A stretch of DNA of 64,000 bases from Iris pallida (lineage: Eukaryota; Streptophyta; Magnoliopsida; Asparagales; Iridaceae), in contig JANAVB010044017.1 of the NCBI GenBank assembly GCA_029216955.1, positions 5,073,734 to 5,137,733 on the forward strand. Direction: 5' to 3'. The notes beneath the pieces were generated by a model. It was not told where the DNA came from, did not search any database, and saw nothing but the letters and a program-made list of their open reading frames with translations. Positions 45,776-57,194 of this stretch are shown one piece after another. The position numbers and the translations under genes were made by a program. Positions within the stretch are counted from its first letter, which is position 1, and each line of letters starts with the position of its first letter.

Positions 45776-48687
45776 TGTCACGCCCCAGAACCAGAATGCC
45801 GGAGAGCGGAGGAGTGACTCAGCCAGCTACGTATTACGGGTAGATAAATATCGTATAATACGATCAATGTTGTCTAAAAGACAAGGGGTGCATACTACAT
45901 GAAAGTCTCACTGGGGTTACTCAACATCTATTGTCTCAATCATTCAAACAAGAAACAGTAAATAGAGAACATGTAAGATAAAGCAGTAAGGCATCCCAAA
46001 TGCTCAGTCAAAATGTTCTTGAGATCTGACTTTACAAAAACATAGCCAGAGGATATAACAAGGTATACACAATCATTATCAGCTGCAGTCTGACTTAGTT
46101 ACAATTATATAAAAGTAAGTACAAGACAGTCCGACTAACATATCGGTGCCAAGTGGTAAAATGTAAAGTAAGTAGCAAAACAAACAGGAAAGTAAAGAAC
46201 CCACTCGTGTCCTCCTACGATCATCCCTCTAGTATTGACCATCTTGGAGGTAGAAGTAAGCTGAGTCCTCTGGAACTGGCTCTAAATCTAGCCATGCAAA
46301 ACCAGAGAGGTTAGACCTCTAATAGCAAGTACCATAAAGAAGCACGACATGAGAATTAAAAACCAGTAAATAAGGGTTAAGAATATGATACATAGGTCTC
46401 TGCTTGCTACTGGGATTTCACACAACATCACGACACTTCAAGCCAACTTCCCAACCAAACAAGGACAGAAGTTGACCCATCATGTCCTGACATTCTGGTC
46501 ATCTCAGTAGTTAACAGAGTAGGTACAGTACGCAAACAAATCAATTTAACGACAATACAACTACTACGACTTGCTAACTGCGAGTTCTAAGTTATCCTGA
46601 AAATATGCAATAAGGATTCCTCAGTTCTTACTATGCACAAGCAAGGCTAGTCTACCCAGTAATCAATTGCGCCAATCATGAATTAGATGAGTCCCAGCGG
46701 GACGCCTGTCATCAGTATACAGTAAATAAATATAAGCAGATACCGCTCCCTGCCCGTGTGGCAGATTTACAGTATCTGTGGGAACCAGCCGGCATGTCGG
46801 GGCACTAATTGTCACAATGATGGCTGTCATGTAAGAACTCGGGAATCCATTCTCTCCATGCAATCATTATTTTATTTAACTTAGTTCCTCTGTTAATTGA
46901 AATCCCATGCCATAGATCATGGTCTTTCAGGATAAGTACTTTCCTATAGAGTACGATATGCATAACTCTACAACGATGCCCGTGCGGTTTGGTTGTAGGT
47001 ATTACATAGCGTAATACAACAATCAAACCTAGCCACGGAATAATCATGCCTTGACTGTAGAGTACACATACCGCTTTTGTAGGAAATTAGTTGAAGCGTG
47101 CACGTTTCCATATGTCAATGTTCGGGATCGGCTAGTCGATTGTAATGGTTCATAGTTAATATGAACGTGTCTCATTCAATTTCAATAAGACGACTAACCA
47201 GCCTCTTAGTTCCAACTAGGAACGCATGATCAATCATTAGTCAAGGTAACAACTATTATCAATTGTGACAAGGCATGCAAGTCAAACTAGTATTTAGTAT
47301 GGTCGAGTCTATAACCCTTAGGGTTAAATTCCAGTCATACTGGGTATAAATAAACCAATCGGGACACAGGGCACATTCCCCACCACAATAAGTATTAAAT
47401 ATTAGCATATCATGATTATATCGAGTTCATGTCAAAAAGGTGTAAGGATATTATAAGGATGCCATGTACGCCCAAGGAGTACGCTCAATGAATTACGCTA
47501 AGCCAGAAGAGTACGATCAATAAAATACGCCTAAATGAAATTTACGCGTGAGGGAAGTTTACGCATGAAGGAATAAAGCTTACGCGTAAAGGAGCATGCT
47601 CAATAAAAGAATAAAATTGTGCGTAAAAACTCGTCTTGCGCCAAGCCAGAGGAGTACGCGTAAAGAATAACGTCACGTGTAAAAACTCGTACGCGTAAAG
47701 GATCAAGGTTTACGCATGAATCTTGTACGCGTAAAAAGTCATAGTTTACGCATGTATGAATATGCATAAAGGATAGTATTGCACGCGTAAAGGAAGTACG
47801 CGTAAAAATAACATTACGCGTGAGCCATTGTACGCGTAAAGAATAACGTTACGCGTGAAACATTGTACGCGTAAAAGAATAACATTGCGCGTAAACTTGT
47901 ACACGTAAAGAATAATGTTACGCATAAACGAATATGCGTAAAGAACAATATTACACATAAAATATTGCAAGCATAAAAGGAAATATGCCAAGCCAGAGTA
48001 GACTTGCGTATTCCAGATTAACGCTGACACGAATGATCGTCGGCGTAGAGCTTGAAATTACGCGGACACGTAAAACGTGGGCGTAGAGAACATTCCGAAC
48101 ACCAAATTTCTGTGAAACCTCAATCGAAGCCAAAAATGGGATTTCATAGGTCAGAATGGCGTATAACACAAATCTCAATGACCTGGACGACTCAAAATTT
48201 GGAAATAAAGAAGTTTGATAGATCAAAACCAATGAAATCCGAAAATGGTAATTTCTAGATCTACAAAAATGAGACTTCAAAATGAAAAATGTCAAGTTCT
48301 AAATTATCTTAGAATCACGGAAGGAAGATAAATAAACCATAAAAATATGGGTTTTCATGTGGAGCAAGATGTACTTGCCTATGGGTTTGGTAGGTGGAGA
48401 GAGTTATGAGGAAGAAGAAGCGTAAATGAGAAGAAAAAGTAATGAAGAGAGAAAAAGGGTTGGGGCTTTAAATGAAGATGTGGTAGGTGGAGAGTTAGGT
48501 TCGGTTCATGATGAACCATCAAAAATAACTCTCTCCACCTAAGAGCAAAGCAGAAAATAAAATACAAAAAAATAATTAGCAAAAAATTAAAGGAATTAAA
48601 TACAGAACAAATGCATGATAAATATTAAATAAATACATTCAAGCAATACACGTATTAAAATACGTATTCTGGGAACGGGGAGTGACA
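45776..48687 (-). repeat. 5' LTR of element C
   Basis: 2912 bp. The ACGCGTAAA field is at 47467-47990. On the minus strand GCAAGTACATCTTGC lies at 48364-48378, the counterpart of a palindrome in LTRs A and B. It is flanked on the right by the TSD AAACC. Confidence 0.93.
47467..47990. repeat. ACGCGTAAA motif field (5' LTR of C)
   Basis: The same field as 19455-19980, with many individual words changed at their CpG (for example ACGCGT to ACACGT or GCACGCGT) between the two copies. Confidence 0.85.
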
Positions 48688-48692
48688 AAACC

Positions 48693-49954
48693 TAACGAAA
48701 CTTTGGGGGCATGTTCTCAGACATTGCCCCCACGTCTCCATTAATTTTTGTGGTATTTTGTGCCATGTCGTATCCTGTGTCGACCACGAGCAGCAGGGAA
48801 GCCGCATGAGCCCCGTGCGGTATCTCGTGCATGAGGTGCGTGTCCATTTTGGACACGAATACAACCCCTAATCGTGCACAGTGATAAACAAAATTAATCT
48901 ACACATTAAGAGCTTCGAAAACATGTAATTAGTTTTGGAAATTACTAAAATAAATTCCTATGTGGCATTTCACCAAACACTTATTCAAAAATACCGATAT
49001 GTGTCTGATACGGACACGAAATGGACACGAGATCCTAACAAACTTGGGCTACACCTAGGGGAACCCTAAATGGATGCATCTATTTAAAGAAATCAGGAAT
49101 TCATTAGGGTTTGTAGGGTTTTAGCTATTGAGAGTTCAAACTCAATGGAAAGAGCCTAGAGGTGATGTCTTCCTCAATTTGTTATGGTTTAAACGTCCTC
49201 AAACCTTGCTAGCAAGCACCCACAAGTCTCCTCTACTATTGGAGATGATGGTGCAACTGATTTGACTCAATTTGGACTCAATTTGGATTAATTGGAAGAA
49301 GTTTAGGGAAGAACAAATTAGGGTTCTTTCTAGGTATTTAAAAAGAGGCAAGAGCTCTTAAGTGTGATACTTATAGGAGGGGGTCTTGTATGGCTACTAC
49401 AAAATGAATTAGGGTTAGGTTTAGATGTATGGATAGGGTTCTTTCAACCAATTTCAAGTCCTCATATTGGTTCAATTAGTCCTAAGGCTTCTTTTTACAA
49501 ATATCTCAAAGAGGAAATATCCTACTTAGGAATATCTAGATATTACTAACCTTGGCACTTAGTAGGAATGTTTTAACCATGATTTTAACCTCAAGACTAA
49601 TCTAGATTACGTTAAGCTTCTAGGTTAGTCTCTAACAATTCAATTAGCATAATATTAATTTATCAAATTTTATTTTCATTAACAAGTCAAAAATGACCAA
49701 AATATCCTTAGGCTAAAAAGTTGTAATTAGTCATCCTAATCACATGACTAGGCTCCCTTGGTCATGGTTAGTCTCTAGGCTTAGCAAAACTAGGGTTTAA
49801 CTAGTTAACCATTAAAATCATAATTCAATATTTTAAATAGTTTTAAATTGATTAAAAATCACCAAAAATCATAATATGATTTAAATATTATTATTAAATG
49901 ATTATAATTATAAAATTTCAAAATTATCCTTATTTCTGAAAAGTGGGTGTTATA
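48693..49954 (-). mobile_element. Solo LTR F, right part (its 5' start)
   Basis: On the minus strand it starts TATAACACCCACTTTTCAG at 49954; the second base G of a normal TG start has become A. It carries the rest of the GTGTC/GACACG field at 48700-49040. It joins the part ending at 17762 when element C and one AAACC copy are removed. Confidence 0.75.
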
Positions 49955-51767
49955 ATTCCGGAGAACAATGAGGGTGCACAGGAAACTGAAGTTTTCAATG
50001 AGAACGTAGTCCAAGAAGAAGTTGTTATTGAAACAATGGTTAAACCAGAACTCGTTGAGCCATCAACTAAGCGAGTGAGGAGGACGAAGGACTTCGAAAA
50101 TGACTTTGTCACCTATCATGTGAAATAAGATTCGCTTACCTATGATGAGGCGATGAAGACCAGAGACGCATTTTTCTGGAGAGAGTTGATAGACAATAAA
50201 ATTGATTCAATCACCTCTAATAACACTTAGGTATTGGTTGATCTTCCTGAAGGAGCAAAATCCATCGAATGCAAATGGACTTCAAGAAGAAGATGAAAGC
50301 AGATGGAACTATTGATAAGTTCAAGGTTAGGCTAGTAGCCAAGGGATTTTCTCATAAGCAGGGGATCGACTACTTCGATACATATGCTCCAGTAGCCCGG
50401 ATGACCACCATCAGAATGTTAATTGCTCTTACAACAATACATAAGTTGGTGATACATTAGATGGATGTAAAAATAGCTTTCCTGGATGGTGAGCTGACCG
50501 AAGAGATTTACTTGCAACAACCAGAGGAATTTATCGTCAAGGGTCTTGAAGACAAAGTATGTAAGTTGGTAAAATTCTTGTACGGTCTTAAACAGGCTTC
50601 CAAGATGTGGCATGAGAAGTTTGACAAGGTTATAAGGTCAAATGGCTACAGGGTAAGCGAGACGAACAAGTATGTTTATACAAAGTTCACTGATGAAAGA
50701 AGTGTAATCGTTTGTCTAGAAGTAGACGACATGTTGATCCTAAGTACAGATATGGGCTGTGTCATGGAGACAAAGAAGTTCATCTCGACAAAGTTCAGTA
50801 TGAAGGACTTGGGGGAAGCTGATGTGATCTTGGGAATCAAGATCATCCGGACGGAAACTGGACTGGCGTTGTCACTATCTCATTATATTGAAAAGATGAT
50901 CACATGCTACGGGTATCTGGATCTTCGAGTGATCGATACACCTTACAGGTGTGATCTGAAGTTGAAGCCTAATTCGAGAAAAAGCGTCAAGCAGTTGGAG
51001 TATGCAAGCATCATCAAGAGTTTAATGTATGCTACTATTGCCAGGCCTGACATGGCTTTCACTGTGGGAATGCTGAGTCAGTTCACGAGCAACCCAGGCG
51101 TTGAGCACTGGAAAGCTGTAAAATAGGTAATGAGATATCTCAAGAAGACTCAGACATATGTACTGCACTACATCGGAGATCCGTCGGTAGTAGAAGGCTC
51201 CGGTGATACCAGCTGGTGCTCAGAGTTGGAGAGCGAGAGATCCACAGGTGGATTTATTTTTACAATGGATGGAGCTGCTATATCGTGGAAGTCGAAGAAA
51301 CAGACTATGCTCTCTCGTTCCTCCATGGAATCTGAGTTCTTTTCACTTGATACCACAACGGAAGAAATAGAATGGCTTCGGGAGCTCATGTATGATCTTC
51401 CAGTGGTTGGAGCACAGATACCGACGACTTTGATATACTATGACAACCAGGTGACTGTGGCGGTGGCATCAAATGATCTCTTCAATGGGAAGAAGATAAC
51501 TGTACGGTTAAAGCACAGGGCAGCGCACGATCTCATTAAGAGATGTGTCATTGCAGTGATTGATGTTCGGAGTTAGGAGAACCTGGTGGATCCGTTCATA
51601 AAGGGCCTCAAGCGCCAGCTGATCGGTAACACAGCTTATAAAATAGGCTTCAAGGCATTCTGATATTATGTTATTGCAATCCTACTATAAAGTTTTGTGC
51701 TATTAGTTCAAAAAAATCTACTAGGCATCTAACTTTTAGTTCAAGGGTGGACCACCAACTGGGAAAG
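49955..51767 (+). pseudogene. Copia reverse transcriptase and RNase H (element G)
   Basis: Continues pol of 13200-14517 in frame. Linker RVRRTKDFENDF near 50075, a stop at 50126-50128, further damage to about 50268. RT: KARLVAKGF-type KVRLVAKGFSHKQGIDY near 50325, then a TAG at 50458, MDVKIAFLDGEL, FLYGLKQAS near 50575, catalytic EVDDMLIL near 50720 (family YVDD). A TAG is at 51124-51126. RNase H has GDTSWCSELESERSTGG (Asp), SSMESEFFSL (Glu) and YYDNQ (Asp) in 51130-51576. After the ORF, a tail with GGAGAACCTGGTGGATCC ends in purine-rich GTTCAAGGGTGG near 51740. Confidence 0.88.
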
Positions 51768-51804
51768 TATTAGGAATGGTGGGTACATGTCCTCTGTGGC
51801 ATGG
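51768..51804 (+). repeat. Stub of a 3' LTR of element G
   Basis: TATTAGGAATGGTGGG and following bases look like the start of a copia LTR (TGTTAGGAATGG with G to A). It is cut after 37 bp by element A. It does not match the 5' LTR start TGTTGGAGC well, so the assignment is uncertain. Confidence 0.4.
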
Positions 51805-52095
51805 GGTCACTCCCGTTTCCCGTTATACATATTTTTTAGGATACGTATACAGATTTTTGACAATTGTCAGGTGGCCCGTATTTCGATTTATCTTGCTTAG
51901 CTTAGCCTTGGTTTAATCTTGACTTGATTGGTTCAACTCGGTTCAACATGATTTGACTTGGCTTGGTTTGGTTTATTTTGGGTTGAGATGAGAGGGGTTG
52001 CTATATAAGTCAACTTCTTCTCTCTCCTCTATTATTTGCATTTACTTTATCATCTTCTTCATTTACTCCTCTCCACCTACACCCAAGAGCTCTAG

Positions 52096-52110
52096 GCAAG
52101 TGCAACTTGC
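52096..52110. promoter_or_regulatory. Conserved palindrome GCAAGT-N3-ACTTGC in the Tekay LTR leader
   Basis: GCAAGTGCAACTTGC, about 90 bp after the TATA box. It recurs at 62304-62318 (3' LTR of A), at 54680-54694 in B (GCAAGTACAACTTGC) and at 48364-48378 on the minus strand of C (one arm base changed). The flanking AG before it also makes AG/GCAAGT, the GC-type splice-donor consensus. Either a protein/RNA signal or a donor site is possible. Confidence 0.55.
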
Positions 52111-52462
52111 TTCATGATGGATCTTGGATTTTATTGTTCCAATGTCTTCCTCTCCTAGTTCTAAGCCTCTTTAGAACTTGTCATTTTTGGTTTTGATGGA
52201 TAGATTTTTGTAGATCTAGGTTTTGCCTTTTATCATAATTTTCTTGGTTTTGATCTATGAAAACTTGGTATTTTTGAAAACTAAATTTTCCATGTTATAG
52301 AAAATTTTATTTTATCCAATTTTGACCTTTGAAAAGTTGGATTTAGACTTGTTTTGACATAGTTATAGACTTTTGAAGCTATGGGTTCAAACTGTGGGAT
52401 TCCTGCTGATTTGGAGAAGGCAGTGAGCAGTGTATGCCAGCTTTTTAGCTTGTGCCACTGTG

Positions 52463-52750
52463 TTGTGCGCGCTCTTTAGCGTGGCGCAGCTTGACCCAAT
52501 GCGCATGCTCTTTAGCACGGCGCAGCCTGACCCAATGCGCGCGCTCCTTACCGCGGCACAGCCTGACCCAATGCGCGCGCTTCTTAGCGCGGTGCAACCT
52601 GAGTCAGCCGTAACCTGAGTCAGGCGCAACCTGAGTCAGGCGCAACCTAGCCTCGCGCAGTCTAGTGCCTAGCGCAACTTGACTTGGCCCGACTTGTTCT
52701 GGCGCAACTTGACCCGACCTTGGCACCCCTATTCTCCTGGCGCAACTTGG
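52463..52750. repeat. GCGC/GGCGCAAC motif field (5' LTR of A)
   Basis: Begins with a 36-bp unit (CTTTAGCGYGGCGCAGC, then TGACCCAATGCGCGCGCT) repeated about four times. It passes into a 16-bp unit (CCTGAGTCAGGCGCAA), then GGCGCAACTTG words. It lies about 460-750 bp beyond the TATA box, in the probable leader. Confidence 0.85.
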
Positions 52751-54356
52751 CTAATGCCACTTGTTGGCCTTGGTACCCCTTGCCCCTCCCCCTTGAGCGC
52801 ATGATGTCCCCAATTTTCCCCTTTTTATAATTTTTGTACCCATTTTATATCCTTACGCCTTTTTGATATAAACTCGATACGAACACGATGTGTGCTTGAC
52901 AAGCAATATTGACATGATAATCTGACACGACATGATAAGCAACTTGATAAGACATGTAAGATCTGGATAGTGGCCCGTCGAGGCGCACTCCTGACAAGTA
53001 ATCTTGACAAGTAACAAGTAACCTAACATGATAATCTTGATATGCCTTGCTAAGTAAATCTTGTCTTAACACCATGGGTGTTTGTGCTTGTATAATCTAC
53101 ATGTCTCGTCTTGCATCATGTCTAGGATATGAATTCCTGATTTCTACGGTCAGGAATTCATACTGAATCTGACTAGGATAATGACTAGAGTGATCATGTA
53201 GTTCATGAAGAGATTTCCCATCTACAGGCAGTCCCGTTATCTGGGTGCCTTTAATTGGACTTGTAGCCTGCCGTCAATTAGGGCACATTTCCAGCACACT
53301 GTCATGTGTTACACCTCTAAGTCACCTAATCCAACTCTCTCAACTTGTGACCGGATAACCTGGATTAAGACTGCAGGGCTTGTGGCTGTTGGAACATCTC
53401 GATGCACCTTGCTAGTAACTAGGCTTGTGATAACCCTAGTTAGTTAAAGTATCAAGCCGTACTCTTTGTTTGGCCGTGAATGATGGATGGAGTCCTATCT
53501 TGTCTAGTCTTGCCTAGATCCAGTACATGGCTATCTCAGGATATGCTTGTTTTTTGCTTTACTTTATCGATAATTGGTTAGAGACGAAGATCTGTTCAGG
53601 TGAAGGATTACAACCCTGGTTCTTGTTTGGTTTATGGGTTGTAACTTGGTTACCGGAATAGTCCGCTAGTCATCTTACCGTTTATCACCCTGCTTTCTCT
53701 AACTCACTTCCTTCGTTATCCTTTATGTATCATGTGCTAATATGCTGGTTTTAGTTCTTAAGTGAAGCCTCCCTTGTGGCACTTGCTCTTTCTGGGGTCT
53801 GACCCAGCTGGTTTTTTATGGCCAAATTTTGGAGTAGCTCCCGAGGATCTCCCTGTCTTCCAGTCAGATGGTGACCACTAGGCGCAACCCTGGCAACGAG
53901 TGGGTTCTTATTTTGCTCTTCCACTCTCTTGTAAAAATATTCTTTTGAGGCGTTTAGCCGCCGAGCAAGTGTTAGCTCATTTGCAACTTTACTTACTGTC
54001 TGCCTACGGGCTGTAACATGATTGCCAAATCCTAGGGTTGATCATGTATGACTTAAACTCTTGCTAGTCTTCACATTTTGTATGACTAGCTTCATGATCA
54101 TCTGAATATGTGATGTTTGGGATGCCTTACTTTGTATGTCTGATGATCTAACATCTTGTAACATTTACTTACTTGCTTGAGATTGAGACAATAGGCTTGT
54201 TCATGACCATAAGAGACTGTTGGCTTGTAGATAAACCCTCATGCACCTAGACATCCGTGACCGTATATCGAGGTAGATTATACTTCAATGTACGTAGCTG
54301 GCTATGTCTGTCCCCTGCTCTCCGGTATTCTGGTTCTGGGCGTGACACGGTTTAAG

Positions 54357-54372
54357 TGGTGGCCCATGCAGG
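54357..54372 (+). promoter_or_regulatory. Primer binding site of element A, matches tRNA-Ile
   Basis: TGGTGGCCCATGCAGG, 9 bp after the 5' LTR. It is identical to the site of D and one base from that of C. Confidence 0.75.
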
Positions 54373-54401
54373 TCTTGTAAATCAAGATATGTGAGGGTTT
54401 C

Positions 54402-57086
54402 TGTAATGCCTGTGGTTCGTATTACGTATTTGAAAAACGTGTACATATTTTATCTTGCATTGCATGATTTCTTGCTTGGCTTTTCTTTATGGCTTGGTTT
54501 ATTTCTTGGGTTGGTTCGGCTTGGCTCGGTTGCCTTGGTTCATTATGAACCAAGGGTGAACCCCCTACCTACCATCTTTAGTATTTATTAACCCTTTCTC
54601 CTTCTCTCTCTTCATTAATGTCTTCTTCTTCCCCACCATTAATTCTTTACCTACCAGAGAGAGGAAGAGAGAGGTCTAGGCAAGTACAACTTGCTTCATG
54701 TAGGAACTCCAAATTTTATTGCTCCATTTTCTTCTTTACAGCATTTTAACTTAGTTTAGAACTTGGCATTTTCACTTTCCATAGCTATATTCTTGTAGAT
54801 CTATATTTACATTATTTTTGGATTTCTTGGGTTTTGATCTACTTAATCTTGTTATTTCCAAGTTTTGATGGTTCGATGTTGTAGAGCATTTCGTTCTACC
54901 CTATTTAGACCTATGGAAGTTCAGATTTGGGCTCCGGATGATAGGGTTAAGCAACTTGGAAGCCATGGCTTATGGTGTACTTCTTCTCAGAAATTTGGAG
55001 AAGAAGCACAATCCCGAGCCACATAGTAGCACTTGACCGCATGAACATTCATGCGGTAAGTCAGTTCCCACCGCATGCACTATTGCCTTGACTTGACCGC
55101 ATGACAAGTTCATGCGGCAAGTATTCATTCTAGCCGCATGAAGTCCTTCTTACTTAACCGCATGACTGGGGCCCAGTCCTTCATGGCCGCATGGATTTCC
55201 AGCAACCCCGAGCCGCATGAACTCAACACTCGCGAGCCGCATAGACTGCAGTCTCTCAGCCGCATGGGTTTGCCTCCCTTGACCGCATAGTCATTGCTCC
55301 CCGCAGCCGCATGGGTTGCTCCTCCCCGGCCGTATGTACCTGATTGGTCAGCCATCCGTATAGACCCATCCCCTGCCAGCCGCATGAGTTCCCTATCCTC
55401 CTGACCGCATATGTCTTGCCTTTCTCAGCCGCATGATTGACTGGATCTCCGAGCCGCATATGACTGATACCCCTTTGACCGCATAAGCCTCTCCCTTTTA
55501 GCCGCATACGCCTGACCCTATTCAGCCGCATGGATGTTTTCTTCCAGTCGTATGAGATCATTCCTGGCCGCATATGCCTTAGCCGCATGGCTCTCCTATA
55601 GCCCTGTGTATTGATAATCATAAATTTACTTGATATATTTGGACATGATAATTGAGCCTGGCATGATAGTGGCCCGTCGTGGCGCACTCCTGACTAGTAC
55701 ACTTGACATGATAACCTATCATGATATATCTTGAACAGCTGTTGCGACGGCTACCTGACATGACATGACCTGTATAAATAACATGGACACCGTGGGCGAT
55801 TGTGCTTGTACAAATAATCCAGTCCTGTCTTGCATCATGTCTAGGATGGGATTCCTGAGTACCACGGTCAGGAGTACCTACGAAAATGGACTAAGGCTAA
55901 TAACTAGATTAATACATTAGTCATAAAGAGATCTCCCAGCTACAGACAATCCCGTTACCTGGGCGCGCCTGGGATCTGTAGCCTGCCGTCGAGTAGGGCA
56001 CATTTCCAGCACACTGTCATATGTTGCACCCTTCAAGCTACCTAAGGGTACATGCATTTCCTGGACGATGTACCCTCCTGAATTCAACCTCTAATTTTGA
56101 CCTGGGTAACCTGGATGGTCTGCAGGGCTTCTGGCTGTAGAATAATCTCACTGCATCTTGTTAGTAATTAGGCCTGTGATAACCCTAGTTAGTTAAAGTA
56201 TCAAGCCGTACTCATTGTTTGGCCGTGATTGATTGAATGGGGAATAATCTGTCTAGTCTTGATCCTGAACAAGATTGTTACATTTCCTGATTTTTTTATA
56301 TTATTCTGTCAATAAATGGTGGGAAACCAAGCTCCGTTCAGATGAAGGGTTACAACCCCGGTCCTTGTTTGGTTTACGGGTTGTAACCTGGTTATCTGAA
56401 TATTTCCATGGTTAGCTTGTCGTATATCATCCTGATATGTTTATATAATTTCAGTTCTGTTATTTATTTTCATTATGTGATGATTGCTGGTTTTAGTTCC
56501 TAAGTGAAGCCTCCTTTGTGGCACTTGCTCTTTCTGGGATCTGACCCAGCTGGTTTTTTATGGCCAGATTTTGGAGCAGCTCCAAAGAATCTACCGACCT
56601 TCCAGCCTGATGGTGGCCACTAAACGGAACCCTGGCAATGAGTGGGTTTATTTTTGACCTCCCACTTTATTGTAAAAATATTCTTTTGAGGCGTTTAGCC
56701 GACGAGCACCTGTTAGCTCGATTGCACTTACTTACTGTCTGCCTACGGGCTGTAACATGATTGACAGATCCTAGGGTTGATCATGCATGACTAAAACTCT
56801 TGCTAGTCCTAACATTTTGTAACGACTAGCTTCATGATCAACTGAATATGTAATATTTGGGACGCCTTACTATTGTATATTTGGTGATCTAACATCTTGT
56901 AACATTTACTATTTGCTTGTGATTGAGACACTAGGCTTGTCCATGACCTTAAGAGACTGTTGGCTTGTAGTTAAACCCTCATGTATCTAGACAGCCGTGA
57001 CCGTATAGCGAGATGGAATCCTTTTCATATACGTAGCTGGCTATGTCTGCCCCCGCTCTCTAGTATTCTGGTTCTGGGGCGTGACA
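54402..57086 (+). mobile_element. Solo LTR B (2685 bp), Tekay type, nested in element A
   Basis: Starts TGTAATGCC and ends GGGGCGTGACA. The TSD is GTTTC (54397-54401) and GTTTT (57087-57091). Removing it restores in A the same leader phrase seen in C (AGGGT-GTTTTA, then GATGTCTCAATCA), which proves the insertion. Its second half (from the GGCCCGTCGTGGCGCACTCC phrase at about 55671) matches LTR A closely, but its motif field (GCCGCATG) is quite different. ORFs at 55125-55687 are products of that field, not genes. Confidence 0.9.
55027..55590. repeat. GCCGCATG motif field of LTR B
   Basis: About 25 copies of [GA]CCGCAT[GA] spaced about 23-28 bp apart, with unrelated 15-19 bp between them. Two early copies are inverted (CATGCGG near 55050 and 55111). 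It occupies the same relative place (about 625-1190 bp into the LTR) as the fields of A and C. Confidence 0.9.
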
Positions 57087-57194
57087 GTTTTACTGAATAG
57101 ATGTCTCAATCAGCCTTCGCCCTTGATCTCTACTCGTGTCTTCTAATCTTTCCGAAATCTTGACCTGTTCACATGTTTATATCCTCGATCTATC

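Larger units (their letters stand above)
17763..48687 (-). mobile_element. Ty3/gypsy chromovirus element C (Tekay/Del type), split by element D
   Basis: LTRs at 17763-20695 (3') and 45776-48687 (5') start TGTCACTCCC and end GGCGTGACA (left copy TTGACA), about 4% different in the part compared. The TSD AAACC is at 17758-17762 and 48688-48692. Primer site, gag, protease, RT, RNase H, integrase, chromodomain and polypurine tract all run on the minus strand. D interrupts the stretch between RNase H and integrase at 22411/42282. Numerous stops show it is long dead. Confidence 0.93.
11351..51804 (+). mobile_element. Ty1/copia element G, split by nested insertions, 3' LTR cut off by element A
   Basis: Gag, protease, GAG-pre-integrase, integrase, RT and RNase H occur in copia order. 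They lie in two blocks, 11351-14517 and 49955-51804, with 35.4 kb of later insertions between them. Removing the insertion (one TSD copy kept) restores the reading frame across the join exactly, which proves the two blocks are one element. The 5' LTR is 11351-12286. Only about 37 bp of a 3' LTR-like start (TATTAGGAATGG at 51768) remain before element A begins at 51805. All ORFs carry stops or frameshifts, so the element is dead. Confidence 0.88.
51805..54347 (+). repeat. 5' LTR of element A
   Basis: 2543 bp. The start GGTCACTCCC has lost its first T (3' LTR TGTCACTCCC). It ends GGGCGTGACA. TATA box TATATAAG at 52002-52009, palindrome GCAAGTGCAACTTGC at 52096-52110, GCGC-motif field at 52463-52750, and a conserved second half that matches LTR B and the decayed LTR at 8870-9894. 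Confidence 0.93.

Noticed and set aside
52387..52629. Repetitive peptides such as repeated RIGSGCAAL on the minus strand (also 62596-62802), and 55256-55687
   Set aside because: They are translations of tandem motif fields in LTRs, with no independent evidence of coding.
55027..55590. CRISPR-like array of repeats with variable spacers
   Set aside because: The conserved word is only 7-8 bp, the spacing varies, and the region lies inside a plant retrotransposon LTR with no cas genes.
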